Shown: piece after piece, positions 8,924 through 18,247 of the stretch
Numbering within the stretch: the stretch's first letter is position 1
Layout of the letters: each line of letters starts with the position of its first letter
NCBI RefSeq assembly: GCF_026013565.1
Contig: NZ_JAPDOB010000002.1
Coordinates: 1,166,726 to 1,230,725, forward strand
DNA: 64,000 bases
Source of the DNA: Sphingomonas arvum
GTDB taxonomy: Bacteria; Pseudomonadota; Alphaproteobacteria; Sphingomonadales; Sphingomonadaceae
Direction of reading: 5' to 3'
Translations under genes and position numbers: made by a program
The notes under the pieces: model-generated
Told to the model about the DNA's origin: nothing
Databases searched by the model: none
The model's input: the letters and a program-made list of their open reading frames with translations, nothing else

Positions 8924-9703
8924 TCACACCGGCTCCGCCAGCATCCGCCCGGTGACCGCCACCGGGTTGATCACCTTGGTGGCCCCGGCATTGTGGGCGA
9001 TGTCCTCATTGTCCTCCTCGCGGATGGTGACCGCGATCGGCAGGGTGGGGTTCAGCTTGCGCGCCGACAGGACGATCAGGATGGACGTGTCGTCGCGCCC
9101 GGCCGAGACGATCAGCCGCTCGGCCCGCTCAATGTTCACCGCCCTGAGCAGCTCGTCGCGGCTGGCGTCTCCTTGCATCACCGCCGCGCCAAGGTCGCGG
9201 GCATTGGCGCAGGCCTCCTCCGTGCAGTCGATCGCGACCAGTCGCGCGGGCGGCAGCCCCAGCCGCAGCAACTCGGCCGCTGCAGTGCTGCCGTTCTTGC
9301 CGAACCCGGCGATGACCACATGGCCGGTCAGCCCTTCCTGGATCCGCGTCATGCGCCAGCGCTCCCAAACCCGTTTCAACAATAAATCGAAGGCTGTTCC
9401 CAGGAACAGCAGCCAGATGAACAGCCGGATCGGCGTCAGCAGGAAAGCGTCGATCAGCCGCGCCCGCTCGGTCACCGGTACGATATCGCCATAGCCGACG
9501 GTCGTGATGGTGATCATGGTGAAATAGAGCGTGTCCGCGAAGGTCACGACCCCGTCGATATTGTCCTTCAGTCCGTCCCGGTCGAACCACAGCAGGGCGA
9601 AGGCAGTTACCAGCAGCGAAATCGCGATGCTCGCCCGAACACCCAGCGTGCGCCACGGACTGGCATAGCGGCGGCGGGTGAGGGACGGAATTTGGCGCGT
9701 CAC
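8924..9703 (-). CDS. Two-helix potassium channel with NAD-binding RCK domain
   Basis: The 259-residue protein has a first membrane helix (about 22-40), a pore loop with the selectivity filter TVGYGD at residues 68-73, a second helix (about 86-108) and a cytosolic TrkA-N/RCK domain starting VVIAGFGKNG (Rossmann glycines at 133-138). This is the architecture of MthK/Kch-type channels, which gate K+ flow in response to ligand binding on the RCK ring. The start is GTG at 9703. It is co-directional with the TonB-family gene downstream but separated by 45 bases. Confidence 0.88.
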   Translation of the reverse strand: MTRQIPSLTRRRYASPWRTLGVRASIAISLLVTAFALLWFDRDGLKDNIDGVVTFADTLYFTMITITTVGYGDIVPVTERARLIDAFLLTPIRLFIWLLFLGTAFDLLLKRVWERWRMTRIQEGLTGHVVIAGFGKNGSTAAAELLRLGLPPARLVAIDCTEEACANARDLGAAVMQGDASRDELLRAVNIERAERLIVSAGRDDTSILIVLSARKLNPTLPIAVTIREEDNEDIAHNAGATKVINPVAVTGRMLAEPV

Positions 9704-9793
9704 GGGTGCGTAACGAGAAAGTCCCGGCGGCGGTTGCCACCGGGAGCCTCGGTTCGTGTGAATGGCGCGGACGAACGGTCCGCCACGGCTTGC

Positions 9794-10066
9794 TTAGCGC
9801 GCCCGGCGCCGCCCGCTGCCCGTGTTCGGCCGCCCACGCAGCCCGCCCAGCAAGGCCAATCCGGCCACGCCGGCGATGGCGGCCGCCGCCAGCGGCTGGC
9901 GGCTGGCGAAGTCGCGCACGGCGCCGAAGCCCTTGCGCGCCTGGCCAGAAAGCTGGTCGATTGCGCCGTCCTGCTGCAGCGCGGGATCGCCGGTCGCATC
10001 GCCCAGCGAGGTCTTGAAGCGGCCCTTGAGGTCGGTGCCTTCACCGGCCAGCGTATCGATGTTCAT
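9794..10066 (-). CDS. CsbD-family stress protein
   Basis: This 90-residue protein starts MNIDTLAGEGTDLKGRFKTSLGDATGD, the usual CsbD pattern, and ends in an alanine/glycine-rich hydrophobic stretch (about 55-75) and a basic tail. CsbD-like proteins are small general-stress proteins of unknown biochemical function. The hydrophobic segment plus GGLRGR end suggests membrane association. A possible EcfG-type promoter lies upstream at 10102-10127, which would fit general stress control. Confidence 0.85.
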   Translation of the reverse strand: MNIDTLAGEGTDLKGRFKTSLGDATGDPALQQDGAIDQLSGQARKGFGAVRDFASRQPLAAAAIAGVAGLALLGGLRGRPNTGSGRRRAR

Positions 10067-10101
10067 GCGTGATGCTCCGTCTTTTTCTGGAATGGGCAGT
10101 C

Positions 10102-10127
10102 AACGCTTCGGCGCGGCGAAGGGTGCC
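10102..10127 (-). promoter_or_regulatory. Possible EcfG (general stress sigma) promoter of the CsbD gene
   Basis: Read on the minus strand, GGCAC, 17 bases, CGTT. The alphaproteobacterial EcfG consensus is GGAAC-N16/17-CGTT, so there is one mismatch in the -35. The -10 is 36 bases before the CsbD start codon. Match by eye only. Confidence 0.4.
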
Positions 10128-10339
10128 AGGGCCTAGATTCATGAACTTACTTAAAGGCCCAGTGCTGATGAAGCCGGTAATCTCGGGCAGCCGCGACGGC
10201 TCCACTTTCGAGTGCATGCCAGAGGCGCAGCGCTGCTTCATGAAGCAAGCTCAACCACTCACAGCGGCAGAACCGCTGGCAACGCGCTACGCTACCACCC
10301 CGCAACCAACAGGTAAGCAACTCGTGCCAAGTGGAGCTG

Positions 10340-10621
10340 ATGCTCACTCTTCCGCTCGTTGCCGGCGCAGCATTGCTCGTCCTGAATAGCTGCACCATGG
10401 CCTGCTTCTGGCATGACAAACGCAGGGCGATCGCTGGCGGGCGTCGCGTTCCGGAGCGGGACCTGCTCGCCCTTGCGCTGTTGGGCGGATCGCCAGGCGC
10501 ATTGCTGGCGCGTCGGCTGTTTCGTCACAAGACGCGCAAGGAGCCGTTCTCGACCCAGCTGTTCGTCATCGTGGCGCTTCAGGCCGGGGCTGCGACTGGC
10601 TCTCTGTTAGCCTTCCATTAG
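10340..10621 (+). CDS. DUF1294 small membrane protein
   Basis: The 93-residue product has an N-terminal membrane helix (MLTLPLVAGAALLVL), the family hallmark FWHDKRRA, a second hydrophobic segment around RDLLALALLGGSPGAL and a third near the C-terminus (LFVIVALQAGAATG). DUF1294 proteins are small inner-membrane proteins of unknown function, sometimes attached to cold-shock domains, which is absent here. A GTG start at 10331 is also possible; neither has an ideal ribosome site. About 270 bases upstream, between this and the CsbD gene, hold no gene I can support. Confidence 0.75.
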   Translation: MLTLPLVAGAALLVLNSCTMACFWHDKRRAIAGGRRVPERDLLALALLGGSPGALLARRLFRHKTRKEPFSTQLFVIVALQAGAATGSLLAFH

Positions 10622-10730
10622 GCGACGGGCACGGTCTTCGCGCCGAGTTGCGGAGGCTTTCCGTTGACTTGAGGTGAGCGCCCCGCCAAGGCTCCGGCGT
10701 CGTCTCGCCGGCCTGGCCGGAGGGAGGGCC

Positions 10731-10892
10731 GCGCGGGAGAGTTTGGCGGGAACGCCGACGCCGAAGGAGCAACCGCCCCCGGAATCTCTCAGGCACCCAG
10801 GACCGCGCGGGCCAGACAGTCTGGAAAGTGCTTCAGGCGCATGCCTGGGGCCGCCGAAGGGGCAAAGCTCTCAGGCCGCAAGGGACAGACGG
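10731..10892 (+). promoter_or_regulatory. Tandem glycine riboswitch
   Basis: Two glycine aptamers lie in series ahead of gcvT. Aptamer 1 (10731-10808) is closed by GCGCGG/CCGCGC and holds the core words GCCGAAGGAGCAA and CTCTCAGGCACCCAGGACCG. Aptamer 2 (about 10819-10890) is closed by GTCTG/CAGAC and holds GCCGAAGGGGCAA and CTCTCAGGCCGCAAGGGACAG. The linker is about 10 bases. In known cases this RNA switches on the glycine cleavage genes when glycine is abundant. The gcvT start codon is 63 bases beyond aptamer 2; the exact expression platform is not resolved. TTGACT at 10664-10669 might be a -35 element but no convincing -10 follows. Confidence 0.95.
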
Positions 10893-10955
10893 GGGTTCGT
10901 GATCGAAGGGGCGCCCCATGGCGCCCGCACGGACTTGGGCTGGAGCGGCAGGCGA

Positions 10956-12053
10956 ATGGCGGACGAACTCAACACATTGCCGCTGGACGGCTGGCACCGG
11001 GCCCGCGGTGGACGAATGGTGCCGTTCGCGGGCTACCGGATGCCAGTCCAGTACGAGGGCATCATGGCCGAGCACCTGTGGGTGCGCGAGCATGCCGGGC
11101 TGTTCGACGTCAGCCATATGGGGCAATTGGTGGTGCACGGCGCCGATGCCGACGCGGCGCTGGAACGGCGGCTGCCGGGAGAGCTCAGGGCGCTCAAGGA
11201 TGGGCGGCTGCGTTACTCGCTGCTGCTGAACGATGCGGGCGGGATCGTCGACGACCTGATGGCGACGCGGCGCGGCGACCACTTCTACGTGGTGGTGAAC
11301 GGCGCGACCAAGCATGGCGACATGGCGCTGCTGAAGAGCGACGGCGTGCCGTATACCTATCTGGAAAGCCAGGCGCTGCTGGCGCTGCAGGGGCCGCGCG
11401 CGGTCGAGGCGCTGGCCGCGCTGGCGCCTGAGGTCGAGGGACTGGTGTTCATGCAGGGCGGCGCGTTCACCCTTTGCGGGGTCGAAGCCTGGATCAGTCG
11501 GTCGGGCTATACTGGCGAGGACGGCTTCGAGATCTCGGTGCCGGCGAGCGCGGCGGAGACGGTGGCGGAGGCGCTGACGGCGAGCGAGCTGGTCAAGCCG
11601 ATCGGACTGGGAGCGCGCGATTCGCTGCGGCTCGAGGCGGGCCTGCCGCTGTACGGGCACGATCTTGACGAGCAGACCACACCGGTGATGGCCGACCTCA
11701 CCTTCGCCATAAACAAGCGGCGGCGCGAGGAAGGCGGCTTTGCTGGAGCCGAGCGCATCCTGGCGGAGCTGGGGCAAGGCCCCGTGCAGCGCCGGGTCGG
11801 TTTTACCGTCGAAGGCCGGCAGCCGGTGCGCGAAGGCGCCCGGGTGATTGACGATGAGGGCAATGAGGTTGGCCGGGTGACCAGCGGCGGCTTCTCGCCT
11901 TCACTGCAGAAGCCGATCGGCATGGGCTACATCGCCGCCGCGCTGGCCGAGCCGGGCACGCGCCTGACGCTGGAGCAGCGCGGCAAGCTGTTCACCGGGG
12001 AGGTCGCCGCCATACCGTTCGTCCCCCATCGTTACGTTCGCAAGGGAGCCTGA
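10956..12053 (+). CDS. gcvT: Aminomethyltransferase, glycine cleavage T protein
   Basis: GcvT takes the aminomethyl group from lipoylated GcvH and passes the one-carbon unit to tetrahydrofolate, releasing ammonia. The 365-residue protein shows the N-terminal [20 protein letters not shown] and [10 protein letters not shown] segments, the folate-domain stretch [13 protein letters not shown] and the C-terminal [14 protein letters not shown]. The frame is open through the riboswitch, but the ATG at 10956 is taken because it gives the family N-terminus and has GGAG 10 bases upstream. It is the first gene of the gcv operon. Confidence 0.96.
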   Translation: MADELNTLPLDGWHRARGGRMVPFAGYRMPVQYEGIMAEHLWVREHAGLFDVSHMGQLVVHGADADAALERRLPGELRALKDGRLRYSLLLNDAGGIVDDLMATRRGDHFYVVVNGATKHGDMALLKSDGVPYTYLESQALLALQGPRAVEALAALAPEVEGLVFMQGGAFTLCGVEAWISRSGYTGEDGFEISVPASAAETVAEALTASELVKPIGLGARDSLRLEAGLPLYGHDLDEQTTPVMADLTFAINKRRREEGGFAGAERILAELGQGPVQRRVGFTVEGRQPVREGARVIDDEGNEVGRVTSGGFSPSLQKPIGMGYIAAALAEPGTRLTLEQRGKLFTGEVAAIPFVPHRYVRKGA

Positions 12054-12058
12054 GTGCA

Positions 12059-12430
12059 ATGAGCCTGTATTTCACCAAGGAACATGAGTGGATCCGGGTC
12101 GAAGGCGACACCGCGACCGTGGGCATTTCGGAGCATGCGCAGAGCGCGCTGGGCGACATCGTGTTCGCCGAGGCACCCGAAGTCGGGCGAACGCTGAACA
12201 AGGGCGATGAAGCCGCGGTGGTCGAATCGGTCAAGGCGGCAAGCGACGTCTATGCGCCGGTCAGCGGCGAAGTGGTCGAGTCCAACGGTGCGATCGCGGA
12301 CGAGCCGGCGTTGATCAACACCGATCCGGAAGGCGAGGGCTGGTTCTTCAAGTTGCGCCTCACCGACACGTCCGAACTGGACGGGCTGATGGACGAGGCG
12401 AGCTACCGGGAGTGGTCGTCGAAGCTGTGA
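12059..12430 (+). CDS. gcvH: Glycine cleavage H protein
   Basis: GcvH is the lipoyl shuttle of the glycine cleavage complex. The 123-residue protein carries the lipoylation lysine K59 in [15 protein letters not shown] and the family opening [14 protein letters not shown]. It starts 5 bases after the gcvT stop and its stop overlaps the GTG start of the following methyltransferase (GTGA), implying translational coupling. Length and motifs are normal. Confidence 0.97.
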   Translation: MSLYFTKEHEWIRVEGDTATVGISEHAQSALGDIVFAEAPEVGRTLNKGDEAAVVESVKAASDVYAPVSGEVVESNGAIADEPALINTDPEGEGWFFKLRLTDTSELDGLMDEASYREWSSKL

Positions 12431-13176
12431 CGACCGAGGTCGCTTCGACCAGCAGTTGGGATGCGGCGGCTTATGCGCGGGTCGGCAGCTTCGTGCCGGC
12501 GCTAGGCGCGGCGGCGCTCGACCTGCTGGACCCGCAGCCGGGCGAAGCGGTGCTGGACGTCGGTTGCGGCGACGGGACGCTGACGCTGCGGATCAAGGAG
12601 CGCGGCGCCGACGTGGTCGGGATCGACAACGACCTATCGATGGTCGCGGCCGCCAAGGCCAAGGGGCTTGATGCTCGGCTGATGGACGCGGCCGACCTGC
12701 GGTTCAGCGAGGCGTTCGAGGCGGCTTTCTCCAACGCAACGCTGCATTGGGTGTTGAACAAGGAGCGGGCAGCGCGGGCGATCTTCTTCGCACTGAAGCA
12801 CGGGGGACGGTTCGCAGGCGAGTTCGGCGGAGCGGGTAACCTGAAGCTCCTCCGTCGGGCGCTGGATCAGGAGCTGGTTGCGCGGGGCTATCGACCGCCG
12901 GTGGAAGCCTCCAACTGGTATCCTTCGCCGGACGAGTTCGCCGCCGTCTACGAAATCGCCGGGTTCCGCGTCGAACAAACCGAGCTGATCCCGCGGCCGA
13001 CTCCGCTGGAGCATGGCGTGGAGGGCTGGGTGACGGTCTTTCGGGCCGGTTGGCTGGACCGCGCCGGCGTCCCACATGACGAACGAGACGAACTGGCCCG
13101 CGCGGTCGCGGCCCGGGTCGGCAGCAATCAAGCGGATTACGTCCGCCTCCGTTTTCTCCTCAGGAAACCAAACTGA
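12427..13176 (+). CDS. Class I SAM-dependent methyltransferase inside the gcv operon
   Basis: The 249-residue protein has the SAM-binding motif [14 protein letters not shown] followed by motif [11 protein letters not shown], as in trans-aconitate-type and other small-molecule methyltransferases ([15 protein letters not shown] is also typical of that branch). The substrate is not known. It sits between gcvH and gcvPA, overlapping gcvH by 4 bases (GTGA) and gcvPA by 1 base (TGATG), so it is translated with the glycine cleavage genes. The longer GTG at 12412 is possible but would overlap gcvH more deeply. Confidence 0.85.
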   Translation: MTTEVASTSSWDAAAYARVGSFVPALGAAALDLLDPQPGEAVLDVGCGDGTLTLRIKERGADVVGIDNDLSMVAAAKAKGLDARLMDAADLRFSEAFEAAFSNATLHWVLNKERAARAIFFALKHGGRFAGEFGGAGNLKLLRRALDQELVARGYRPPVEASNWYPSPDEFAAVYEIAGFRVEQTELIPRPTPLEHGVEGWVTVFRAGWLDRAGVPHDERDELARAVAARVGSNQADYVRLRFLLRKPN

Positions 13177-14534
13177 TGCGTTACTTGCCCCTGACCGATG
13201 CCGACCGGCGCCAGATGCTCGACGTGGTCGGCGCCGGCTCGATCGACGAGCTGTTCCGCGATGTGCCGGAGGCGGCGCGGCTTTTCGGGCCGATCCAAGG
13301 CCTCCCCATGCACGCCCCCGAGATGGCCGTGGAGCGGCACCTGTCCGCGCTGGCGGCGAAAAACGTGCCCGCAGGCAGCGTTCCGTTCTTCCTGGGCTGC
13401 GGCGCGTACAAGCACCACGTTCCGGCCAGCGTCGATCATCTGATCCAGCGCGGCGAGTTCCTGACCGCCTACACGCCCTATCAGCCGGAGATCGCGCAGG
13501 GCACGCTGCAGGTCTTGTTCGAGTTCCAGACGCAGGTCGCTCGCCTGACCGGTTGCGAGGTGGCGAACGCGTCCATGTACGACGGTTCGACCGCCTGCTG
13601 GGAAGCAATTGGCATGGCGCGGCGGATCACGCGGCGGAAGAGGACTCTGATTTCGTCCGGCCTGCACCCGCACTATGTGGCGGTGTGCAACACCATGGCG
13701 CGATTCACCGGCGACACGCTGGTGACCGGCACGCCCGAGCTGGCGGCCGAGACGGACATTGAGCAGCTGATCGGTCAGATCGATGGCGAGACCAGCGCCG
13801 TGGTGGTGCAGTACCCGGATATCCTCGGCCGGATCGCCGACCTGACTCCGCTGGCGGAGGCGGCGCATGCCAAGGGTGCCCTGCTGATCGCGGTGGTGAC
13901 GGAGCCGGTCGCGCTTGGGCTGATCAAGCCGCCGGGCGAGATGGGCGCGGACATCGTGGTCGGCGAAGGGCAATCGATCGGCGTCGGGCTGCAGTTCGGA
14001 GGCCCGTATGTCGGACTGTTCGCCTGCCGCGAGAAGCACATCCGGCAGATGCCCGGGCGTCTTGCCGGCGAGACCATCGATGCCGAGGGCAAGCGCGGCT
14101 TCGTGCTGACCCTGTCGACCCGCGAGCAGCATATCCGGCGCGAGAAGGCGACCAGTAATATCTGCACCAACTCAGGGCTTTGCGCGCTGGCCTTCTCCAT
14201 CCATCTCACCTTGCTGGGTGAGAAAGGGTTGCGGCAATTGGCCGAGCTGAACCACGCCCGCGCGGTGCAGGTTGCCGAGCGGCTGGCGGCGATCCCCGGC
14301 GTGAACCTGGTCAATGACAGCTTCTTCAACGAGTTCACAATCGAGCTGCCCGTCGAGGCGCGCCCGGCGGTGCACCGGATGGTCGAGCAGAACGTGCTCG
14401 GCGGTGTGTCGCTGGGGCGGCTCTATCCGGGCTCGGCAGCGCTGGCGAATGGTCTTGTGGTGGCGGTGACCGAGATGGTCACGGACGAGGACATCGACGC
14501 GCTGGAAGGCGCGCTCAAGGAGGTGGTGGCGTGA
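13176..14534 (+). CDS. gcvPA: Glycine dehydrogenase (decarboxylating), subunit 1
   Basis: This is the N-terminal half of the P protein in organisms with a split enzyme. With GcvPB it decarboxylates glycine and loads the aminomethyl group on GcvH. The 452-residue sequence has [20 protein letters not shown], the [16 protein letters not shown] block and [14 protein letters not shown], all typical. It lacks the PLP lysine, as expected for this half. Its stop overlaps the GTG start of gcvPB by 4 bases. Confidence 0.97.
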   Translation: MRYLPLTDADRRQMLDVVGAGSIDELFRDVPEAARLFGPIQGLPMHAPEMAVERHLSALAAKNVPAGSVPFFLGCGAYKHHVPASVDHLIQRGEFLTAYTPYQPEIAQGTLQVLFEFQTQVARLTGCEVANASMYDGSTACWEAIGMARRITRRKRTLISSGLHPHYVAVCNTMARFTGDTLVTGTPELAAETDIEQLIGQIDGETSAVVVQYPDILGRIADLTPLAEAAHAKGALLIAVVTEPVALGLIKPPGEMGADIVVGEGQSIGVGLQFGGPYVGLFACREKHIRQMPGRLAGETIDAEGKRGFVLTLSTREQHIRREKATSNICTNSGLCALAFSIHLTLLGEKGLRQLAELNHARAVQVAERLAAIPGVNLVNDSFFNEFTIELPVEARPAVHRMVEQNVLGGVSLGRLYPGSAALANGLVVAVTEMVTDEDIDALEGALKEVVA

Positions 14535-16147
14535 CGATCAACCAGAGCGGCTGGAAGCCCGCGGCGCCCGTCCAAGGCCCGGGCGACACTGGCACGATCA
14601 CCGGCAATCGCGCACTGATGCTCGAAGAGCCGCTGATCTTCGAGCTGGACGGGGCTGACACGACGGGCGTCGACCTCGCGCCCGCGCCCAAGGTGGCGAG
14701 CCGGCTGGGTGGGCTGGAGCGGTCGGAGGCGATCGGGCTGCCGGGCCTGAGCGAGCCGGAGACGGTGCGGCACTATACCCGCCTGTCCCGCCAAAACTAC
14801 GGGATCGACCTCGGGCTGTTCCCGCTCGGCTCATGCACCATGAAGCACAATCCCCGGCTGAACGAAAAAATGGCCCGATTGCCGGGCTTCGCCGACATCC
14901 ACCCGCTGCAGCCGCGCGAAACCGTGGCGGGCGCGCTGGAGCTGATCAACCAGCTCGCCTTCTGGCTGATCGACCTGACCGGCATGCATGGCGTCGCGAT
15001 GAGTCCCAAGGCCGGCGCTCATGGCGAGCTGTGCGGGCTGCTGTGCATTCGGGCGGCGCTCGAAGCGCGCGGCGACGCGCGCGAGGTGGTGCTGGTGCCG
15101 GAAAGCGCGCATGGGACCAACCCGGCTACCGCCGCCTTCTGCGGCTACCGCGTCGAGAATATTCCGGCGACCTCGGCCGGCCGCGTGGACCTGGAAGCGC
15201 TCAAGGCGCGGCTGGGGCCGGACGTCGCCGCCGTGATGATCACCAATCCCAACACCTGCGGCCTGTTCGAGCCGGAGATGAAGGCGATCAGCGACGCGGT
15301 GCACGCGGCCGGCGGGTTCGTCTACTGCGACGGCGCCAACTTCAACGCCATCGTCGGCAAGGTGCGGCCGGGTGACCTTGGCGTCGATGCCATGCACATC
15401 AACCTGCACAAGACCTTCTCCACCCCGCACGGCGGCGGCGGGCCGGGATCTGGGCCGGTGGTGCTTTCGGAAGCGCTCTCGCCGTTCGCCCCGCTGCCCT
15501 ACACGGCCAAGACCGCAGACGGCGTGGTGCACCTGGTCGAGGAGGAGCAGGCCGAGGCATTCAGCCAAGAGCACTTCGGCGGGGCAATGCAGAGCTTCGG
15601 CCGGATGACCGCCTTCCACGGGCAGATGGGCATGTTCACCCGCGCACTGACCTATATCCTCAGCCATGGGGCCGATGGTCTGAAGCAGGTCGCCGAGGAC
15701 GCGGTGCTCAACGCCAACTACGTGCTGCGGAGCCTGGAGGACGTGCTCGACGCGCCGTTCGCGCACTCGGGGCCCTGCATGCACGAGGCACTGTTTTCGG
15801 ATAAGGGCTTCGCCGACGGGTTCAGCACGCTCGACCTCGCCAAGGCACTGATCGACGAGGGTTTCCATCCCATGACCATGTACTTCCCACTGGTGGTGCA
15901 TGGCGCTATGCTGGTGGAACCCACCGAGACGGAGAGCAAGGCAGCGCTGGACCAGTTCATCGCCGCGCTGCGCCATGTGGCGGAGCGGGCTCGGGCCGGT
16001 GACGAGGCGCTCAAGTCGGCGCCGATCTATGCCCCGCGGCGGCGGCTCGACGAGACGCTGGCCGCGAGAAAGCCGGTGGTCGCATTCCGTACGCCGGCAC
16101 CGGACGCCAACAAGGTCAGTGGCTTGAACGAGGCCGGCGGGCAGTAG
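14531..16147 (+). CDS. gcvPB: Glycine dehydrogenase (decarboxylating), subunit 2
   Basis: The PLP-carrying half of the split P protein, 538 residues. The Schiff-base lysine is K294 in [18 protein letters not shown], and the flanking [13 protein letters not shown] and [11 protein letters not shown] motifs are intact. The start is GTG at 14531, overlapping gcvPA (GTGA). Together with gcvT, gcvH and gcvPA it completes the complex except for the shared L protein (lipoamide dehydrogenase), which is not in the window. Confidence 0.97.
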   Translation: MTINQSGWKPAAPVQGPGDTGTITGNRALMLEEPLIFELDGADTTGVDLAPAPKVASRLGGLERSEAIGLPGLSEPETVRHYTRLSRQNYGIDLGLFPLGSCTMKHNPRLNEKMARLPGFADIHPLQPRETVAGALELINQLAFWLIDLTGMHGVAMSPKAGAHGELCGLLCIRAALEARGDAREVVLVPESAHGTNPATAAFCGYRVENIPATSAGRVDLEALKARLGPDVAAVMITNPNTCGLFEPEMKAISDAVHAAGGFVYCDGANFNAIVGKVRPGDLGVDAMHINLHKTFSTPHGGGGPGSGPVVLSEALSPFAPLPYTAKTADGVVHLVEEEQAEAFSQEHFGGAMQSFGRMTAFHGQMGMFTRALTYILSHGADGLKQVAEDAVLNANYVLRSLEDVLDAPFAHSGPCMHEALFSDKGFADGFSTLDLAKALIDEGFHPMTMYFPLVVHGAMLVEPTETESKAALDQFIAALRHVAERARAGDEALKSAPIYAPRRRLDETLAARKPVVAFRTPAPDANKVSGLNEAGGQ

Positions 16148-16149
16148 GC

Positions 16150-16605
16150 GTGGGCTGGGGCGCCGTCTGGTCCCTGGTTCACGTCGCGATGGCTGTCGGC
16201 TGGGCAGCGCTGTTTTTCCTGCCGCGCCGGCCAGCAATTCATTCGTTCATCCTGTATGCGGGCGTGGGTGCACTGTGCGCGGCCTATCTTGCGATGTTCG
16301 TCGCGCTGTTTGGCGGGCTGGCCGATCCGGTACCGGTGGCGGGGCAGGGCGAGCCCGACCTCCTCAACTACAGCATCGGCGGAGTCCGCAGCCTGTTCAT
16401 GAGCGATGGCGGGACCGTGCTGGGCTGGACCCATTACCTCGCCTTCGACCTGTTCGTCGGCCTGTGGATCAGCCGCGATGCGGACGCCAAGGGCTTTTCC
16501 CGTTGGGCGCAGGCCCCCGTGCTGTTCCTGACGGTGATGGCGGGGCCAATCGGCTTGCTGACTTGGCTGATCGTGCGCGAGCGGCGGGCGAGGCGGGGCG
16601 CGTGA
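16150..16605 (+). CDS. ABA4-like (DUF4281) membrane protein
   Basis: The 151-residue protein has four hydrophobic segments (about 4-22, 30-55, 90-108 and 120-143) and the GWTHYLAFDLFVGLWISRDA signature of the ABA4-like family. Plant ABA4 is linked to neoxanthin formation; the bacterial members are of unknown function, though a carotenoid link would suit pigmented sphingomonads. The GTG start lies 2 bases after the gcvPB stop, so it is probably read as part of the gcv transcript. Function should be treated as unknown. Confidence 0.8.
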   Translation: MGWGAVWSLVHVAMAVGWAALFFLPRRPAIHSFILYAGVGALCAAYLAMFVALFGGLADPVPVAGQGEPDLLNYSIGGVRSLFMSDGGTVLGWTHYLAFDLFVGLWISRDADAKGFSRWAQAPVLFLTVMAGPIGLLTWLIVRERRARRGA

Positions 16606-17198
16606 AGCTGCGCGCGCCGGCTGCGGGTCGCAATCGTGGGCCGATCGCGGCGGTGCTGCGCGAGTGGCTGCCGGCGAGCGGGCTGGTGCTGGAGCTGGCC
16701 AGCGGAACGGGCGAGCATGCCGTGCACTTCGCTCGCAACTTTCCGCAGCTGACCTGGCAACCGAGCGACTGGGACTCAAAGGCGGTGGCGTCGATCGCGG
16801 CCTGGGGGGCGGATGGGCGGCGGCCGAACCTGCGAGAGCCAGTGCTGCTGGACGTGGTGGACGTGCCCTGGCCGGTCGAGCATGCCGACGCGCTGCTGTC
16901 GATCAACCTGGTGCACATCAGCCCGTGGGAGGTGAGCCTGGCGCTGCTGGACGGCGCGGCGCGGGTGCTGCCGCCGGAGGCGCCGCTTATCCTTTATGGT
17001 CCGTGGCGGGTGACGGATGAGCCGGTGGCCGAGTCGAATCTGGCGTTCGAAGCGCAGCTGAAAGCGCGCGACGAGCGGTTCGGGCTACGGGAGGTCGGCG
17101 CGTTCGCAGCGGAGGCGGAGAACCGTGGCCTGCGGCTCGCCGAACAGCGGGTCATGCCGGCGAATAACCGGATGCTGTTGTTTCGCCGCGCCGGCTGA
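16602..17198 (+). CDS. DUF938 SAM-dependent methyltransferase-like protein
   Basis: The 198-residue product begins KLRAPAAGRNRGPIAAVL and has the SAM-binding stretch VLELASGTGEHAVHFA and the INLVHISPWE segment, both typical of the DUF938 family. The substrate is unknown. The GTG start overlaps the TGA of the previous gene (GTGA), so it belongs to the same translational chain. Its last 47 bases overlap the convergent PAP2 gene on the other strand. Confidence 0.85.
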   Translation: MKLRAPAAGRNRGPIAAVLREWLPASGLVLELASGTGEHAVHFARNFPQLTWQPSDWDSKAVASIAAWGADGRRPNLREPVLLDVVDVPWPVEHADALLSINLVHISPWEVSLALLDGAARVLPPEAPLILYGPWRVTDEPVAESNLAFEAQLKARDERFGLREVGAFAAEAENRGLRLAEQRVMPANNRMLLFRRAG

Positions 17199-17781
17199 AC
17201 CACCACCACAGCCCGACCCACAGCAGTCCGAACGTCCAGCCGCCCATCACGTCGGTCGGCCAGTGCACGCCCAGCATCGGCCGCGACCAGCCGATCGTGC
17301 CTGCCAGCAGCACCGCGACTGCCAGTGCTTGGGGGCGCCAGCGTTCCGGCACCGCGAACAGCGCAATGGCCAGGTAGGTGAGAGTGGAATTGCCGGCATG
17401 GCCGCTTGGGAAGCTCTTGCTGGATACGAACACCGGATAAGGGTCGAACGCCGGGCGCGGCCGGTCGATCAGCAACTTGATCAATTCGATAAGTGCGCGT
17501 CCGGTCCAGGTGGTGCCGAGCAGCAGCAGGGCGGAGCGGCGGCGCCCGCGCCACCACAGCAGGCCGGCCACCACCAGCGCCAGTGGAACAAGGAAGAAAG
17601 ACCCGCCGAGCTGGGTGTACCAGATCAGCGCTTGCGTCAGCTGCGGATGTGCGATGCGCCAGCTGGAGTAACCGGTGATCACGGGAAGGTCGAAGGTGCT
17701 GTGCGGCCCTCCGAGCGCTCCGGCGAGGGCGAGGACGAGCAGCAGCGGGAGGGCGCCGGCGAGGGCTGGGAGTGTTTTCAT
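17152..17781 (-). CDS. PAP2-family membrane phosphatase
   Basis: The 209-residue protein has about six membrane helices and the three phosphatase motifs KLLIDRPRP, SFPSGHAG and SRPMLGVHWPTD, including the catalytic histidines of motifs 2 and 3. Such enzymes dephosphorylate lipid phosphates (for example phosphatidic acid or undecaprenyl pyrophosphate) at the inner membrane. The exact substrate is not evident. The ATG at 17781 is used; a GTG lies directly before it. Convergent overlap with the DUF938 gene is 47 bases. Confidence 0.88.
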   Translation of the reverse strand: MKTLPALAGALPLLLVLALAGALGGPHSTFDLPVITGYSSWRIAHPQLTQALIWYTQLGGSFFLVPLALVVAGLLWWRGRRRSALLLLGTTWTGRALIELIKLLIDRPRPAFDPYPVFVSSKSFPSGHAGNSTLTYLAIALFAVPERWRPQALAVAVLLAGTIGWSRPMLGVHWPTDVMGGWTFGLLWVGLWWWFSRRGETTASGYSPA

Positions 17782-17786
17782 CACCG

Positions 17787-17801
17787 TTAAACGAAGTTTT
17801 A
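17787..17801. promoter_or_regulatory. CtrA-like site between PAP2 and PilZ genes
   Basis: TTAA-N7-TTTA, one mismatch to the CtrA consensus TTAA-N7-TTAA. It lies between divergent genes, 26 bases before the PilZ start codon. Seen by eye; chance occurrence is possible, although TTAA is rare in this high-GC sequence. Confidence 0.33.
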
Positions 17802-17826
17802 CCTGTGCGGCCTACGCGTTGGGATC

Positions 17827-18237
17827 ATGGACGAGAGCTTCACCGTGCAGAACAGACGCCAGCGCCGCTCCCAGGTGTTCATGGCGGCAGCGCTGGAACT
17901 GTCCGGAGGTTCCCACGCCGTCAAGCTGCGCAACCTGTCCGCCGACGGCGCTCTGGTTGAAGGCAGCCACTTGCCGGTGGAAGGCTCCGAGGTCGTGTTC
18001 AGGCGTCAGGAGCTGAACGTACCGGCGAAGGTGGTGTGGGTACGGGGCGAGCGGGCCGGCCTCGCTTTCAAGGAACAGCTGCCCCCTGAAGCCGTGCTTC
18101 GGCATATCCCGACGCCGCGGCCGCGCGTACTGCCGGAATATCGCAGGCCCGGGCTGCACGCCCGGCTGACGGACGCGGAGCGCCAGGCGGCGGAGGAATG
18201 GGCCTGGCGGCCGAGCTTCGACCGGCCCGGCGAGTAG
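17827..18237 (+). CDS. Single-domain PilZ protein
   Basis: The 136-residue protein has the two cyclic-di-GMP binding motifs of PilZ: the RxxxR type in NRRQRRSQV near residue 10 and NLSADG (NxSxxG) near residue 37, then a beta-rich domain. PilZ proteins translate c-di-GMP levels into changes in motility, polysaccharide or development. No output domain is attached; the C-terminal 40 residues are charged. It converges on a tandem PilZ gene, so the two probably relate to the same signalling circuit. Confidence 0.85.
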   Translation: MDESFTVQNRRQRRSQVFMAAALELSGGSHAVKLRNLSADGALVEGSHLPVEGSEVVFRRQELNVPAKVVWVRGERAGLAFKEQLPPEAVLRHIPTPRPRVLPEYRRPGLHARLTDAERQAAEEWAWRPSFDRPGE

Positions 18238-18247
18238 CGCTCGCCGG

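Noticed and set aside
10069..10389. 106-codon plus-strand frame between the CsbD and DUF1294 genes
   Set aside because: No family pattern, no good ribosome site, and it runs into the DUF1294 gene in another frame.
10674..10955. N-terminal extension of gcvT through the riboswitch
   Set aside because: The open frame is an accident of the structured RNA; the family N-terminus starts at 10956.
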